Positions 7,616 through 15,985 of a stretch of DNA of 41,110 nucleotides are shown one piece after another. This stretch comes from a virus. Location: the IMG/VR virus record IMGVR_UViG_3300021375_001947, positions 1-41,110 of that record; one strand, given 5' to 3'. The position numbers and the translations under genes are program-made. The notes beneath the pieces were generated by a model, which was given only the letters and a program-made list of their open reading frames with translations, searched no databases and had not been told where the DNA came from. Position 1 is the stretch's first letter. The number at the start of each line of letters is the position of its first letter.

Positions 7616-9208
7616 ATGGCTAAGCAAAGCTTAAAGGATATAATTAAACTTGAGTATCAGAAATGTGCTGGAGACCCTATATACTTCATGAAGAAGTACT
7701 GTATGATACAACATCCAGTTAGGGGAAAAATTCCTTTTCATTTGTTTCCGTTTCAAGAAAAAACTTTAGACCAATTCACAGAACATAGATATAATGTGAT
7801 TCTTAAATCTCGACAAACAGGTATTTCAACCTTAACGGCGGGATTTTCTCTTTGGAAAATGTTATTCAATCAAGATTTTAATGTATTAGTAATTGCAACT
7901 AAACAAGAAGTTGCTAAGAACCTTGTAACGAAGGTTCGTGTAATGAATCAATACTTACCATCGTGGTTAAAACAAACAACAGTAGAGGATAACAAACTAT
8001 CTTTAAGATACTCGAATGGTTCTCAGATAAAAGCAACATCAGCTGCTGGAGATGCTGGTCGTTCTGAAGCACTATCCCTTTTAGTATTTGATGAGGCAGC
8101 GTTTATTGATAAGATTGAAGATATTTGGGTATCAGCACAATCTACCTTATCAACTGGTGGTAATGCAATTATCCTTTCTACTCCAAATGGTGTAGGAAAC
8201 TTCTTTCACAAAACATGGGTAGGTGCAGAAGATGGTACAAATACCTTTAATACAATCAGATTACATTGGAGTGTTCATCCAGAAAGAGACCAATCTTGGA
8301 GAGATGAACAAGAGGTACTATTAGGACCAAAAGGAGCAGCACAAGAATGTGATTGTGATTTCGTTTCTTCTGGTGATACTGTAATAGACCCTCAACTTTT
8401 AATGTTTTATAAAGAATCATATGTACAAGAACCAGTAGAAAAGACTGGGTTCGATGGAAACCTTTGGAAGTGGGAATATCCAAACTATCAGAAATCTTAC
8501 ATGGTAGTTGCCGATGTTGCTCGTGGTGATTCTGCCGATTTCTCGGCTTGCCATGTTATTGATATAGAAGAATCATCTCAAGTTGCAGAATATAAAGGTA
8601 AATTAGATACCAAAGATTTTGGAAACTTCTTAGTTTCACTTTCAACTGATTATAACAACGCATTACTCGTAATTGAGAACGCAAACATTGGTTGGGCAGT
8701 AATTCAACAAGTAATTGATAGAGGATATGGAAATCTTTTCTATATGAGTAAAGATTTAAAGTATGTAGATGTAGAAAATCAATTAAATAACAAATATAAT
8801 AGAGAAGAAAGAAATATGACAGCAGGTTTCTCTACAACTTCTAAAACAAGACCTCTAATCATATCTAAGTTAGAACAATATGTTAGAGAAAAGGATATTA
8901 CTATTCGTTCATCAAGAACAATAGATGAATTATTTACATTTATATGGAACGGCAATCGTGCGGAAGCAATGAGAGGTTATAATGATGATTTAACAATGTC
9001 ATTAGCAATATCATTGTGGGTAAGAGATACTGCTTTAAGGTTAAGACAAGAAGGAATTGATTTAACTAAACAGGCATTGGGTGGAATTGGTGCACATCAA
9101 TTAGATGTTAGTGGAATGGGATTTGGAGGAAACTCATCAATGGATGAAAATCCTTGGAAAATGAGAGTTGGAGATTCAAATGAGGATTTAACTTGGTTAA
9201 TTAAATAA
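7616..9208 (+). CDS. 17: Terminase large subunit (T4 gp17-like), packaging ATPase/nuclease
   Basis: This motor pumps DNA into the prohead through the portal and cuts the concatemer. The N-terminal ATPase has a Walker A-like SRQTGIST (65-72) and a Walker B LLVFDEAA with Asp159-Glu160. The C-terminal RNase H-fold nuclease shows candidate metal-binding acids: Asp300 in VVADVARGD, Glu354 in LVIENANIG and Asp457/Asp458 in GYNDDLTMS. At 530 residues it is shorter than T4 gp17 (610). The ATG follows the previous stop with no gap. It precedes the portal gene with one small gene between, as is common in T4-like head clusters. No small terminase subunit is recognisable nearby. Confidence 0.95.
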   Translation: MAKQSLKDIIKLEYQKCAGDPIYFMKKYCMIQHPVRGKIPFHLFPFQEKTLDQFTEHRYNVILKSRQTGISTLTAGFSLWKMLFNQDFNVLVIATKQEVAKNLVTKVRVMNQYLPSWLKQTTVEDNKLSLRYSNGSQIKATSAAGDAGRSEALSLLVFDEAAFIDKIEDIWVSAQSTLSTGGNAIILSTPNGVGNFFHKTWVGAEDGTNTFNTIRLHWSVHPERDQSWRDEQEVLLGPKGAAQECDCDFVSSGDTVIDPQLLMFYKESYVQEPVEKTGFDGNLWKWEYPNYQKSYMVVADVARGDSADFSACHVIDIEESSQVAEYKGKLDTKDFGNFLVSLSTDYNNALLVIENANIGWAVIQQVIDRGYGNLFYMSKDLKYVDVENQLNNKYNREERNMTAGFSTTSKTRPLIISKLEQYVREKDITIRSSRTIDELFTFIWNGNRAEAMRGYNDDLTMSLAISLWVRDTALRLRQEGIDLTKQALGGIGAHQLDVSGMGFGGNSSMDENPWKMRVGDSNEDLTWLIK

Positions 9209-9212
9209 TCTT

Positions 9213-9223
9213 ATATTTATATA
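9213..9223 (+). promoter_or_regulatory. ATATTTATATA motif, candidate late promoter element
   Basis: Exact consensus copy in the 32-bp gap between gp17 and the gene at 9241. It is followed immediately by the AGGAG ribosome-binding site of that gene, so any transcript starting here would have a very short leader. Confidence 0.5.
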
Positions 9224-9240
9224 TTAGGAGAAACAAAATT

Positions 9241-9630
9241 ATGATATCACTACAAGAATTACTTAAAGAAGATTCACATACAGAAGAATATAATGTAGAA
9301 AATTATCACGATATAAAAGAATTCTGTGAGTTTATGAAAGAATACAAAGCAGATATAAATGAAGCTGAGTATCAAGGTAGGACGGTAAAATTGGGTAAAC
9401 CAATGCAAGGTGATACCAAGAAATTCAAAGTATATGTTAAAAACCCTAAAGGAAATGTTGTCAAAGTAAACTTCGGACATGGAGGAAGTTCCGCAAAGAA
9501 ATCAGGAGAAAAAACAATGTCTATTCGAAAGAATAATCCAGATGCAAGAAAAGCATTTAGAGCAAGACACAACTGTGATTCACCAGGTCCAAGACACAAA
9601 GCAAGATATTGGTCTTGTAGAAAATGGTAA
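9241..9630 (+). CDS. Small basic protein with capsid-targeting-like N-terminus
   Basis: A 129-residue protein with a good AGGAG ribosome-binding site. The N-terminus MISLQELLKED is nearly the same as that of the protein at 14461 and resembles those at 15586 and 15986. A candidate gp21 cut site INE-A lies at Glu41. The C-terminal half is basic and Gly-rich (FGHGGSSAKKSGEK), then ARKAFRARHNCDS and a terminal YWSCRKW. I recall this C-terminal domain from many T4-like marine phages, with no known function. Two cysteines (NCDS and WSCR) could bind metal. By analogy with T4 internal proteins it may be packed in the head with the DNA. That role is inferred. Confidence 0.8.
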   Translation: MISLQELLKEDSHTEEYNVENYHDIKEFCEFMKEYKADINEAEYQGRTVKLGKPMQGDTKKFKVYVKNPKGNVVKVNFGHGGSSAKKSGEKTMSIRKNNPDARKAFRARHNCDSPGPRHKARYWSCRKW

Positions 9631-9670
9631 TAAATTAATTAATAAAGGTTATAACATAAATTAGGAAAAC

Positions 9671-11398
9671 ATGGCAGATACTTCATTTTTTGGGAGGTTA
9701 ACAAAACTCTTTAGAGCACAAGCAGTAGTTACTATCGATAAAGATGGTAAACGAAAAGTGTTTGATGGTGATGAACGTCAACAAACAAACTTATCTTCTT
9801 TAAGAGATAGATACACAAAATTACAGAAATCTTTTTTTGAACAAGCGGGTGGTGCACAATCAATGGCATACCAACAAGTTCGTAGAGAGGTATTCAGAGA
9901 CTTCGATGCAATGGATAACGACCCTATCCTTGCTTCAGCATTAGATATATACGCAGATGAATCAACACTAAAAAATGAATTTGGTGATACACTTATGATT
10001 CAATCTGATAATCAAAAAGTACAAGACTTACTACAAAACTTATTCTATGATGTAATGAACGTAGAGTTTAATCTATGGCCATGGGTAAGAAATATGTGTA
10101 AGTATGGTGATTTTTTCTTAGGATTAGAAGTAGCAGAGGGTAAAGGTATTGTTAATGTAACTCCTCACTCTGTTTACAATACAGAAAGATTAGAAAGAAC
10201 AGACCCATCGAATCCAAATTCAGTAAAGTTTAAAATTACTGAGGACCCGAATGGAAAAGAAGAATATGAAAACTTTGAAATTGCTCATTTTAGGTTGTTA
10301 GCAGATACTAACTGGTTACCATATGGTAAATCTATGATTGAGAATGGAAGAAGATTGTGGAAACAATTATCTCTAATGGAAGATGCTATGTTAATCCATA
10401 GAATCATGAGAGCACCTGAAAAAAGAGTTTTCAAAATTGATATTGGTAATATCCCACCAACAGAAGTGGATAACTATATGCAAAGAATCATCAACAAGAT
10501 GAAGAAGGTTCCTTTTATTGATAGAAATACTGGTGATTACAACTTAAAGTATAATATGCAAAACCTAACTGAAGATTTTTATCTTCCAGTTCGTGGTAGT
10601 GATAGTGGAACCAACATTGATAACCTTTCAGGTTTAGAATATGCAACTATTGATGATATTGATTACTTAAAGAATAAATTATTCGCAGCATTAAAGATTC
10701 CAAGAGCATATTTAGGATATGAAGAAAATGTAAATGGTAAAGCAACATTAGCAGCTGAAGATGTAAGATTTGCAAGAACTATTGAAAGAATCCAAAGAAC
10801 AGTTGTATCAGAATTATCTAAAATTGCTATCGTACATTTATACTCACAAGGAATTCAAGATTCTGAAATGACTAACTTTGAATTAAAGTTGGTAAATCCA
10901 TCTACAATTTACGAACAAGAAAAAGTAAATCTGTGGAGTGAAAAAATCAGATTAGCTCAAGATATTCAAGGTCTTAATATGTTATCTAAAGATTGGGTAT
11001 ATGAAAACATCTTCAAATTAAGTGGTGGTGAACAAGATGAACAACGAGTAATGATGTTAGATGATTTAAAAGATAGATTCAGATTCCGTTCTATTGAAGA
11101 TGAAGGTAATGACCCTGCAATGGAAGATGAAGAACCAGATGATATCGAAGAACAAATAGAAAATATCAAACAGGAAATTAAAGATAAAGGTGGTAGACCA
11201 AGAGAAGGTAATACTTATAAAAAAGATAAACATCCATTAGGTAGAGACCCTTTAGGTGATAAAGAGAGAACAAAAAAACGTTCTCGGACTTCCGAAGATA
11301 AAGCGTTGAAAGTTATCAACGGTATTGCAGCAAAACGTAAATATTTACACGAAATGAAAGATATGTTAGATGAATCTAATATAATCGATGAATCGTAA
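9671..11398 (+). CDS. 20: Portal vertex protein (T4 gp20-like)
   Basis: The dodecameric portal forms the DNA entry channel at one capsid vertex, nucleates prohead assembly and docks gp17. The 575-residue sequence has typical T4-family portal features: the early YQQVRREVFRDFDAMDNDP segment followed by ALDIYADEST; the NGRRLWKQLSLMEDAMLI helix; RAPEKRVFKIDIGN; KVPFIDRNTGDYN; and the GSDSGTNIDNLSG / IPRAYLGYEE region. The C-terminal tail (about 490-575) is charged and rich in Asp, Glu and Lys. T4 gp20 is 524 residues, so this one is somewhat longer at the C-terminus. An AGGA lies 7-10 nt before the ATG. Confidence 0.95.
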   Translation: MADTSFFGRLTKLFRAQAVVTIDKDGKRKVFDGDERQQTNLSSLRDRYTKLQKSFFEQAGGAQSMAYQQVRREVFRDFDAMDNDPILASALDIYADESTLKNEFGDTLMIQSDNQKVQDLLQNLFYDVMNVEFNLWPWVRNMCKYGDFFLGLEVAEGKGIVNVTPHSVYNTERLERTDPSNPNSVKFKITEDPNGKEEYENFEIAHFRLLADTNWLPYGKSMIENGRRLWKQLSLMEDAMLIHRIMRAPEKRVFKIDIGNIPPTEVDNYMQRIINKMKKVPFIDRNTGDYNLKYNMQNLTEDFYLPVRGSDSGTNIDNLSGLEYATIDDIDYLKNKLFAALKIPRAYLGYEENVNGKATLAAEDVRFARTIERIQRTVVSELSKIAIVHLYSQGIQDSEMTNFELKLVNPSTIYEQEKVNLWSEKIRLAQDIQGLNMLSKDWVYENIFKLSGGEQDEQRVMMLDDLKDRFRFRSIEDEGNDPAMEDEEPDDIEEQIENIKQEIKDKGGRPREGNTYKKDKHPLGRDPLGDKERTKKRSRTSEDKALKVINGIAAKRKYLHEMKDMLDESNIIDES

Positions 11399-11422
11399 AA
11401 ATGGGTTATCTTTTATAAATTT

Positions 11423-11433
11423 ATATTTATAAT
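11423..11433 (+). promoter_or_regulatory. ATATTTATAAT motif, candidate late promoter element
   Basis: Near-consensus copy (two changes at the 3' end) in the gap between gp20 and the prohead-core block, 38 nt before the ATG at 11472. Confidence 0.45.
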
Positions 11434-11471
11434 AGAGTAATTTTATATATTTGTAATTGGAAATTGTAAAA

Positions 11472-12341
11472 ATGAAAAAAATAAGACATTCAAAATTTAA
11501 AAATACGGGTTTTCTATTCGAAATATTAACTCGTCAAATAACACTTGAAGTATTGAATGGCGGTGAAGAAAAAGCTAAAAGAATTGTAAAAGAATTTTTT
11601 AGTGGAAAAACTGAACTTGCTAAAGAACTTCGATTGATTAATTTATTAATAAATGAGAAATATAGTACAGAATCAAAAGCTGAAAAGTTTATTGATGTTG
11701 TGTTAGAAGCTCATACTAAAATTGATTATAGTAGACTAAAACGAGAAAAATTTAATTTAGTTAAATCTATTAAAGAAAACTTCGAGATTAACAATCTATT
11801 AGCTTCACCTGTAACTAATTACAAAATACTAGCATCAGTACATAAACTTTTTGAGGGTAAAAAGAATGATATCCTTCAAGTAAAAGATGTATTTGATTCC
11901 AAACAAACAATCATTGAGCATATTTCCAATGCAACTCCTTCTTTAAAAAAGAAAGAAGAAAAATTAGTTGAAGATTACCAAAAACAAGAAAAAGATTTAA
12001 GATTACTTACTTACAAAATTCTTTTGGAAACCTTTAACAAAAAATATACTAACTTAAACGATTCACAAAAAGGATTATTAAGAGAATATATTAATAATAT
12101 TACTAATACATCTAAATTTGGTGACTATTTTTCTAAAGAACTTGTAAACACAATTACAGAATTGCATGGTTTACATAAAAATATGAAGGATAAGATTACA
12201 AAAATAAAGTTGAAAGAAACAATAAATGTTTTGAAAAAGCAAAAAATCGGTAAGAAAATTAACGATACACAAGTTTCAGCTTTAATGATGTCTTATGAGT
12301 TGATTAAGGAGATAAAAAATGTCAATGGAAAAAAATCTTAA
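11472..12341 (+). CDS. Putative prohead core/structural protein, unknown function
   Basis: A 289-residue, Lys/Glu-rich helical protein. I chose the ATG at 11472 (MKKIRHSKFKNTGFLFEIL) over a TTG 15 nt upstream because this N-terminus matches a conserved start I recall from marine T4-like phages (RHxKFxNTGxLFExLxRQ). The rest is mostly charged helices. It lies between gp20 and gp21, the position of the small prohead-core genes 67 and 68 in T4, so a role in head assembly is plausible, but there is no direct sequence evidence. The stop lies 23 nt inside the next gene. Confidence 0.8.
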   Translation: MKKIRHSKFKNTGFLFEILTRQITLEVLNGGEEKAKRIVKEFFSGKTELAKELRLINLLINEKYSTESKAEKFIDVVLEAHTKIDYSRLKREKFNLVKSIKENFEINNLLASPVTNYKILASVHKLFEGKKNDILQVKDVFDSKQTIIEHISNATPSLKKKEEKLVEDYQKQEKDLRLLTYKILLETFNKKYTNLNDSQKGLLREYINNITNTSKFGDYFSKELVNTITELHGLHKNMKDKITKIKLKETINVLKKQKIGKKINDTQVSALMMSYELIKEIKNVNGKKS

Positions 12342-12798
12342 TAACTTTATTGAAGAACTAATTCAAGAAATTGAAAATGAATTAGATGAGGCAACTACAT
12401 CCGCTAGTGTAGCTGGGTATAATGTACCTGGTGCATTTTCTGATGGTGGTGCTAAAGATAAGAAACGTAAGAAAAAGATTTCAACTCAATTTGGTATGAA
12501 GATAGTTGGAAAGATAGATGAAGAACTAAATGAAGCTAAATCTAAAAGACCAGTAAATCGTTGGTTAGAATTAAAAAACGATGAAACAATGCATCCTCAT
12601 AAGAAGATGGCAATGGGTCTAAAAGAATTAAAATATCAGTTAAGAGAAACTGAAAAGTTTTTTAATTGGTACAACAAAATTAAAACAATGAATGAGTTAG
12701 ATTCCAATCAGTATTGGAAAAGAACAAATAAACATATTTATAAGATAAAGGAAAGACTTATTAATATAGCAAAAACAATACAGGAAATCGAAAAATGA
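12319..12798 (+). CDS. Prohead-core-region protein with possible gp21 cleavage sites
   Basis: A 159-residue protein preceded by a strong AAGGAG (12306-12311) located inside the upstream gene. The N-terminus is an acidic amphipathic helix (NNFIEELIQEIENEL) ending in LDE-A (Glu24), then a conserved TSASVAGYNVPGAF segment. A second site, LNE-A, is at Glu72. Both fit the (L/I)-x-E rule of T4 gp21. The remainder is helical, with several Trp residues (NRWLEL, FFNWYNKI, YWKR). By position and processing-type sites it is likely a scaffold-core or internal head protein. Confidence 0.75.
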   Translation: MSMEKNLNNFIEELIQEIENELDEATTSASVAGYNVPGAFSDGGAKDKKRKKKISTQFGMKIVGKIDEELNEAKSKRPVNRWLELKNDETMHPHKKMAMGLKELKYQLRETEKFFNWYNKIKTMNELDSNQYWKRTNKHIYKIKERLINIAKTIQEIEK

Positions 12799-13277
12799 AA
12801 ATATCAAGAAATAAATTAAAAGAAATCGTTAGAGAAGCTATGATTGAAGAAAGTGAATATCAAGAATTCTTCAAAAAAGCTTTAGAAAAAGCTGGTAAAT
12901 CAATCCCATCTATGTCTGATGAAGAAAAAAAAGCATTCTTTAATAATATAGAAAAAACTTGGAAAGGTAGAGGAGCAAAAAAAGAATCAGTAGAAGAAGC
13001 TCAATCACCTGCACAGAAAGCAGCATTTCAAAAAATGTTAGATAAGAAAAAAGGTAAAGATGATGATAAGAAAGAAGAAGTTAAAGAAACTGTAACTGAG
13101 GGTAAATTCAAAAAAGAAGAAAAATCATTAAAAAACCTTCAAAATACACTAAAAATAGATTTCTCAGAAGCTATGGAATCTTTACAAGATGATGGTGTTC
13201 TTGAAGCAATGGACCATTTGGAAAATGCTATTTCAAGAATTAAAGATGTAAATAAAATATTAAAAAGAAAGTCATAA
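12795..13277 (+). CDS. Charged prohead-core-region protein with targeting-like N-terminus
   Basis: A 160-residue, Lys/Glu-rich protein whose start overlaps the previous stop (ATGA). The N-terminus MKISRNKLKEIVREAMIEE is an amphipathic helix related to the other proposed targeting sequences. It is followed by a MSDEEKKAFFNNIEKTWKGRG motif seen in several phage and bacterial small proteins (memory), a low-complexity acidic/basic stretch, and VTE-G near residue 103. The C-terminal part is helical. It probably belongs to the prohead core or internal proteins. Confidence 0.75.
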   Translation: MKISRNKLKEIVREAMIEESEYQEFFKKALEKAGKSIPSMSDEEKKAFFNNIEKTWKGRGAKKESVEEAQSPAQKAAFQKMLDKKKGKDDDKKEEVKETVTEGKFKKEEKSLKNLQNTLKIDFSEAMESLQDDGVLEAMDHLENAISRIKDVNKILKRKS

Positions 13278-13453
13278 TGACTAAAAAAGAATTGTATAAT
13301 ATCATTGATGAGGAAATCCAAAATGTAAAAATGGATAAAATCAACGAAGAAATTACAGAGTCAGATGAAAGATTGATTCGTAATTTAATTCGACAAGAGG
13401 TATCAGCAATCTTTTTTGATTTATTCAAACGAAGAAAAACTTGGGGAGCATAA
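13277..13453 (+). CDS. Small protein overlapping gp21, unknown function
   Basis: A 58-residue ORF. Its ATG overlaps the preceding TAA by one base and its own TAA overlaps the gp21 ATG by one base, so it fills the gap exactly and is very likely translated. The sequence starts MTKKELYNIIDEEI, an acidic amphipathic helix of the same general type as its neighbours, and ends with a hydrophobic-basic segment (VSAIFFDLFKRRKTWGA). Position next to gp21 suggests a prohead-core protein comparable to T4 gp67/gp68, but no homology can be claimed. Confidence 0.7.
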   Translation: MTKKELYNIIDEEIQNVKMDKINEEITESDERLIRNLIRQEVSAIFFDLFKRRKTWGA

Positions 13454-14046
13454 TGAATAAACTACTAATAGAGACAAGATTGTTCGAAGGTAAAGTAAAA
13501 GAAGATGATAGCGGAAGAACTATCGTTAAAGGTATTTTACAGAGAGCAGGTGCAGAAAATCAGAATGGTAGAATATATCCAATGGAAATTCTACAAAGAG
13601 AAGCTAAGAAATATGAAACTCTTATAAAAGAGAGACGTGCTCTTGGTGAATTAGACCATCCAGACTCTTCTGTAATCAATCTAAAGAACGTATCTCATAA
13701 CGTAAGAGAGATTCATTGGGATAATGATGATTTAGTAGGAACAGTTGAGATACTACCAACTCCAAGTGGTAACATCTTAAAAGAACTACTTAAAGCAGGA
13801 ATCCTTTTAGGTATATCATCAAGAGGTATGGGTTCAGTAGAACCTCTATCAGGTGGTAAAGTACAAGTAGGTGAAGATTTTGAACTAATAGGTTGGGACT
13901 TTGTTTCCAATCCATCTACACATGGAGCATTTATGACTCCAATGAATGAATCTGTAAACAAACAAATTCAAGAACAAGGTGAAGTTTGTAACGAGTGGTG
14001 TAAATCACAAGATATGATGAGAGAAATTATAACAGAATTAAATTAA
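13453..14046 (+). CDS. 21: Prohead core protein protease (T4 gp21-like)
   Basis: This serine protease cuts scaffold, capsid and internal proteins after (L/I)-x-E during head maturation. The start is the ATG at 13453, overlapping the upstream stop, rather than an in-frame TTG 12 nt earlier. The 197-residue product has the family motifs GELDHPDSS with catalytic His69 and GISSRGMGS with the nucleophile at Ser122 or Ser123, plus GWDFVSNPST near residue 137. An LFE-G site at Glu12 and an ESVNK near the C-terminus suggest self-processing. T4 gp21 is 212 residues. Its presence amid genes with (L/I)-x-E sites supports the reading that those are its substrates. Confidence 0.93.
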   Translation: MNKLLIETRLFEGKVKEDDSGRTIVKGILQRAGAENQNGRIYPMEILQREAKKYETLIKERRALGELDHPDSSVINLKNVSHNVREIHWDNDDLVGTVEILPTPSGNILKELLKAGILLGISSRGMGSVEPLSGGKVQVGEDFELIGWDFVSNPSTHGAFMTPMNESVNKQIQEQGEVCNEWCKSQDMMREIITELN

Positions 14047-14049
14047 ATT

Positions 14050-14238
14050 ATGGCATTTGATATAAAAAAATATTTATCTAATAACGATATCACTTTAGGA
14101 ACTGTAACAAGAAATGTAGCATCAGTTCCATTCAAAGGTGGACATAATGATATTAGAAAAACTGGTTATGATGTTAAGATTACTGAAGATGGTAAACTTG
14201 ATTTATATACATTGAAAAAAGAAACTAAAAAATTATAG
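14050..14238 (+). CDS. Small phage protein of unknown function
   Basis: A 62-residue ORF beginning 3 nt after the gp21 stop. It opens MAFDIKKYLSNNDITLGT, contains a GGHNDIRKTGYDVKITEDGK segment and ends Lys-rich. No recognised family, membrane segment or signal. Tight spacing within the head-gene operon supports it as a real gene. An internal or core protein is possible by position only. Confidence 0.65.
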   Translation: MAFDIKKYLSNNDITLGTVTRNVASVPFKGGHNDIRKTGYDVKITEDGKLDLYTLKKETKKL

Positions 14239-14246
14239 GAGAAACT

Positions 14247-14456
14247 ATGGCACTAAAAACACAATATGATGCGGCACAATCCCCACATAAATCAGAATTA
14301 AAAAACAATATAGATGGAAATGTATATACGGCACCAATAATTGCTAAATTATCATCTGATAGTGTAGGTGGTTCTAAGCAAAGCACAACTGGAAATGTTA
14401 ACGATACTGCTTTAGAATTAAAAACAGAACCCGCAGGTTCAGGTTTAAAAGGATAA
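14247..14456 (+). CDS. Small phage protein of unknown function
   Basis: A 69-residue, Ser/Thr/Gly-rich ORF preceded by AGGAG at a good distance. It starts MALKTQYDAAQSPHKSEL and ends ELKTEPAGSGLKG. It looks flexible and without a hydrophobic core, and no family is recognised. It sits four bases before the next gene in the same block. Confidence 0.65.
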   Translation: MALKTQYDAAQSPHKSELKNNIDGNVYTAPIIAKLSSDSVGGSKQSTTGNVNDTALELKTEPAGSGLKG

Positions 14457-14460
14457 TACT

Positions 14461-15573
14461 ATGATTAGTTTAAAGAATTTACTTAAGGAAGAATCATTTA
14501 CTGCAATCAATAAAGATAGCGGTGAAGTTGCTGTATTCAAAACCAAGGATGCAAGAGATTCTGCAATTAAATCGGGTACTCATGATAAACAAGATAGCAA
14601 GTCGGCGAAGGGGGGTGATTCTCCTACCGACAAGAAAGACGTTCCTAAAGTAAACATCTTTAACAAAGATAAAGAAGAACCTAAGAAGGATGATAAACCA
14701 AAAGATTCTGCTAATAGTAGACCAGGTAATCCTGAAGTAAACAAAGTTGTTCGTAAGAAAGCAGCTAGTTTAGGAATTACTCCACAGAAGTTAGGTAAAG
14801 AAGAATACGAAAGTAGAATAAGTAAAGCAGCTGTTGAAGCTCTAACTGATGCAAACTTTCATTCTGAAGCAAGAAAACTAATCGCAGTATTAGAAGATAA
14901 ACCAGAGTGGGCGAATGACCCAAGAAAAGACCCTAAGATGCCAGATATCATGTCACCTGAATATGAAAAGTGGCAAAAAACAAGTGTATATTCTTCTACA
15001 TTCTATGATTCTGCTGAAGGTACTGATGAATTAGCACACGCTGCAACTGGTGAATCTGGTTGGGATGGTGTTTCTGCATTAGATGCACTTGCATTTGATT
15101 TGAAAATGAATGGTAGTAAAAACTTAGCAGCTAAGATACAAGGAATCATTGATGATACAAACGAATCAACAACCTCTATGGCAGATATGATACCCGAATC
15201 AGTTGTAATCAACGAAGGAACTCGTTCTCAAGTTGGTGTGATTGGTAGAAATGGTAAGATTGTTTCTGCATATGTTCACTACGATGGATATCCATCTAAT
15301 ATGAAACCGGGTCTTAAAAAACACATGAAGAACGAAAAAGATGTTCTTAAGTTAATTAAGATGGGTGGAGCAAGAGGAATCTTCGATGATAAAGAAATTG
15401 AATATTACAAAGGTGGAAAACCAACTAAAGGTGATATGAAAGATTTTGGTGGATATGTAGATGCAGCAGATAGAAGTGGTATGGCAGAATTTGTATATTT
15501 GTATAACATCAAAGATAAGAAATGGTATTTCGCCGATGTTTATGGTGATAAAAAATTAAAAAAATTATTCTAA
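14461..15573 (+). CDS. Candidate internal head protein with C-terminal phage domain
   Basis: A 370-residue protein. The N-terminus MISLKNLLKEES is nearly the same as in the protein at 9241. Residues about 35-95 are a disordered Lys/Asp/Pro/Ser linker and 96-240 a helical region with several Trp. A SVVINE-G site (Glu252) separates the C-terminal domain (253-370), which begins TRSQVGVIGRNGKIVSAYVH and contains HYDGYPSNM. I recall this domain from other phages as an uncharacterised family. The cut site would release the C-terminal domain as a separate piece after gp21 cleavage. Function unknown; packaging in the head is inferred. Confidence 0.75.
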   Translation: MISLKNLLKEESFTAINKDSGEVAVFKTKDARDSAIKSGTHDKQDSKSAKGGDSPTDKKDVPKVNIFNKDKEEPKKDDKPKDSANSRPGNPEVNKVVRKKAASLGITPQKLGKEEYESRISKAAVEALTDANFHSEARKLIAVLEDKPEWANDPRKDPKMPDIMSPEYEKWQKTSVYSSTFYDSAEGTDELAHAATGESGWDGVSALDALAFDLKMNGSKNLAAKIQGIIDDTNESTTSMADMIPESVVINEGTRSQVGVIGRNGKIVSAYVHYDGYPSNMKPGLKKHMKNEKDVLKLIKMGGARGIFDDKEIEYYKGGKPTKGDMKDFGGYVDAADRSGMAEFVYLYNIKDKKWYFADVYGDKKLKKLF

Positions 15574-15585
15574 GAGGAATATAAA

Positions 15586-15975
15586 ATGAAACTAAAAGAT
15601 ATACTTAATGAATCGATTATAAATGAAGGTTTCATGCCTATTATTTCACAACCCAAAATAAAGTTGAAAGGTAAAGATGGTAAATCGGAAACCTTACAAT
15701 GGAAAGTAAGTGTTAGTTCACAAGCAAGCTATGGTGATTTATATATAAACTTTGAACCTAAAGGAATAAAGACGTTACGATTAGCTTTAGAAATGGAACA
15801 AGTAGATGAAGGTGATTACTTAACTTCTGGTAAGGAAAAGAGAGTTTTACATGAACAATTAGCAAAGTGGACTCAAAGTAAATTAGGATATCCTGCAAAA
15901 CCATTATCAGGTGTCTTTAAAGCAAAATTTATGGTTGAAGTTAGTTTAGATAAACTAATTAAAAAACTTAAATAA
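15586..15975 (+). CDS. Candidate internal head protein, small
   Basis: A 129-residue protein with a GAGGA ribosome-binding site. The N-terminus MKLKDILNESIINEGF contains two (L/I)-N-E sites (Glu9 and Glu14, the latter followed by Gly), an ideal short propeptide for gp21. The mature part is a compact basic alpha/beta sequence (QPKIKLKGKDGK, LYINFEPKG, MEVSLDKLIKKLK-like end). No family is recognised. It resembles T4 internal proteins in plan: short cleaved leader followed by a small basic body. Confidence 0.75.
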   Translation: MKLKDILNESIINEGFMPIISQPKIKLKGKDGKSETLQWKVSVSSQASYGDLYINFEPKGIKTLRLALEMEQVDEGDYLTSGKEKRVLHEQLAKWTQSKLGYPAKPLSGVFKAKFMVEVSLDKLIKKLK

Positions 15976-15985
15976 GGAGAACAAA

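Noticed and set aside
11457-11471. Upstream TTG starts for the genes at 11472, 13453 and 16744
   Set aside because: Each has a better ATG a few codons downstream with a conserved N-terminus, a stop/start overlap or a ribosome-binding site.
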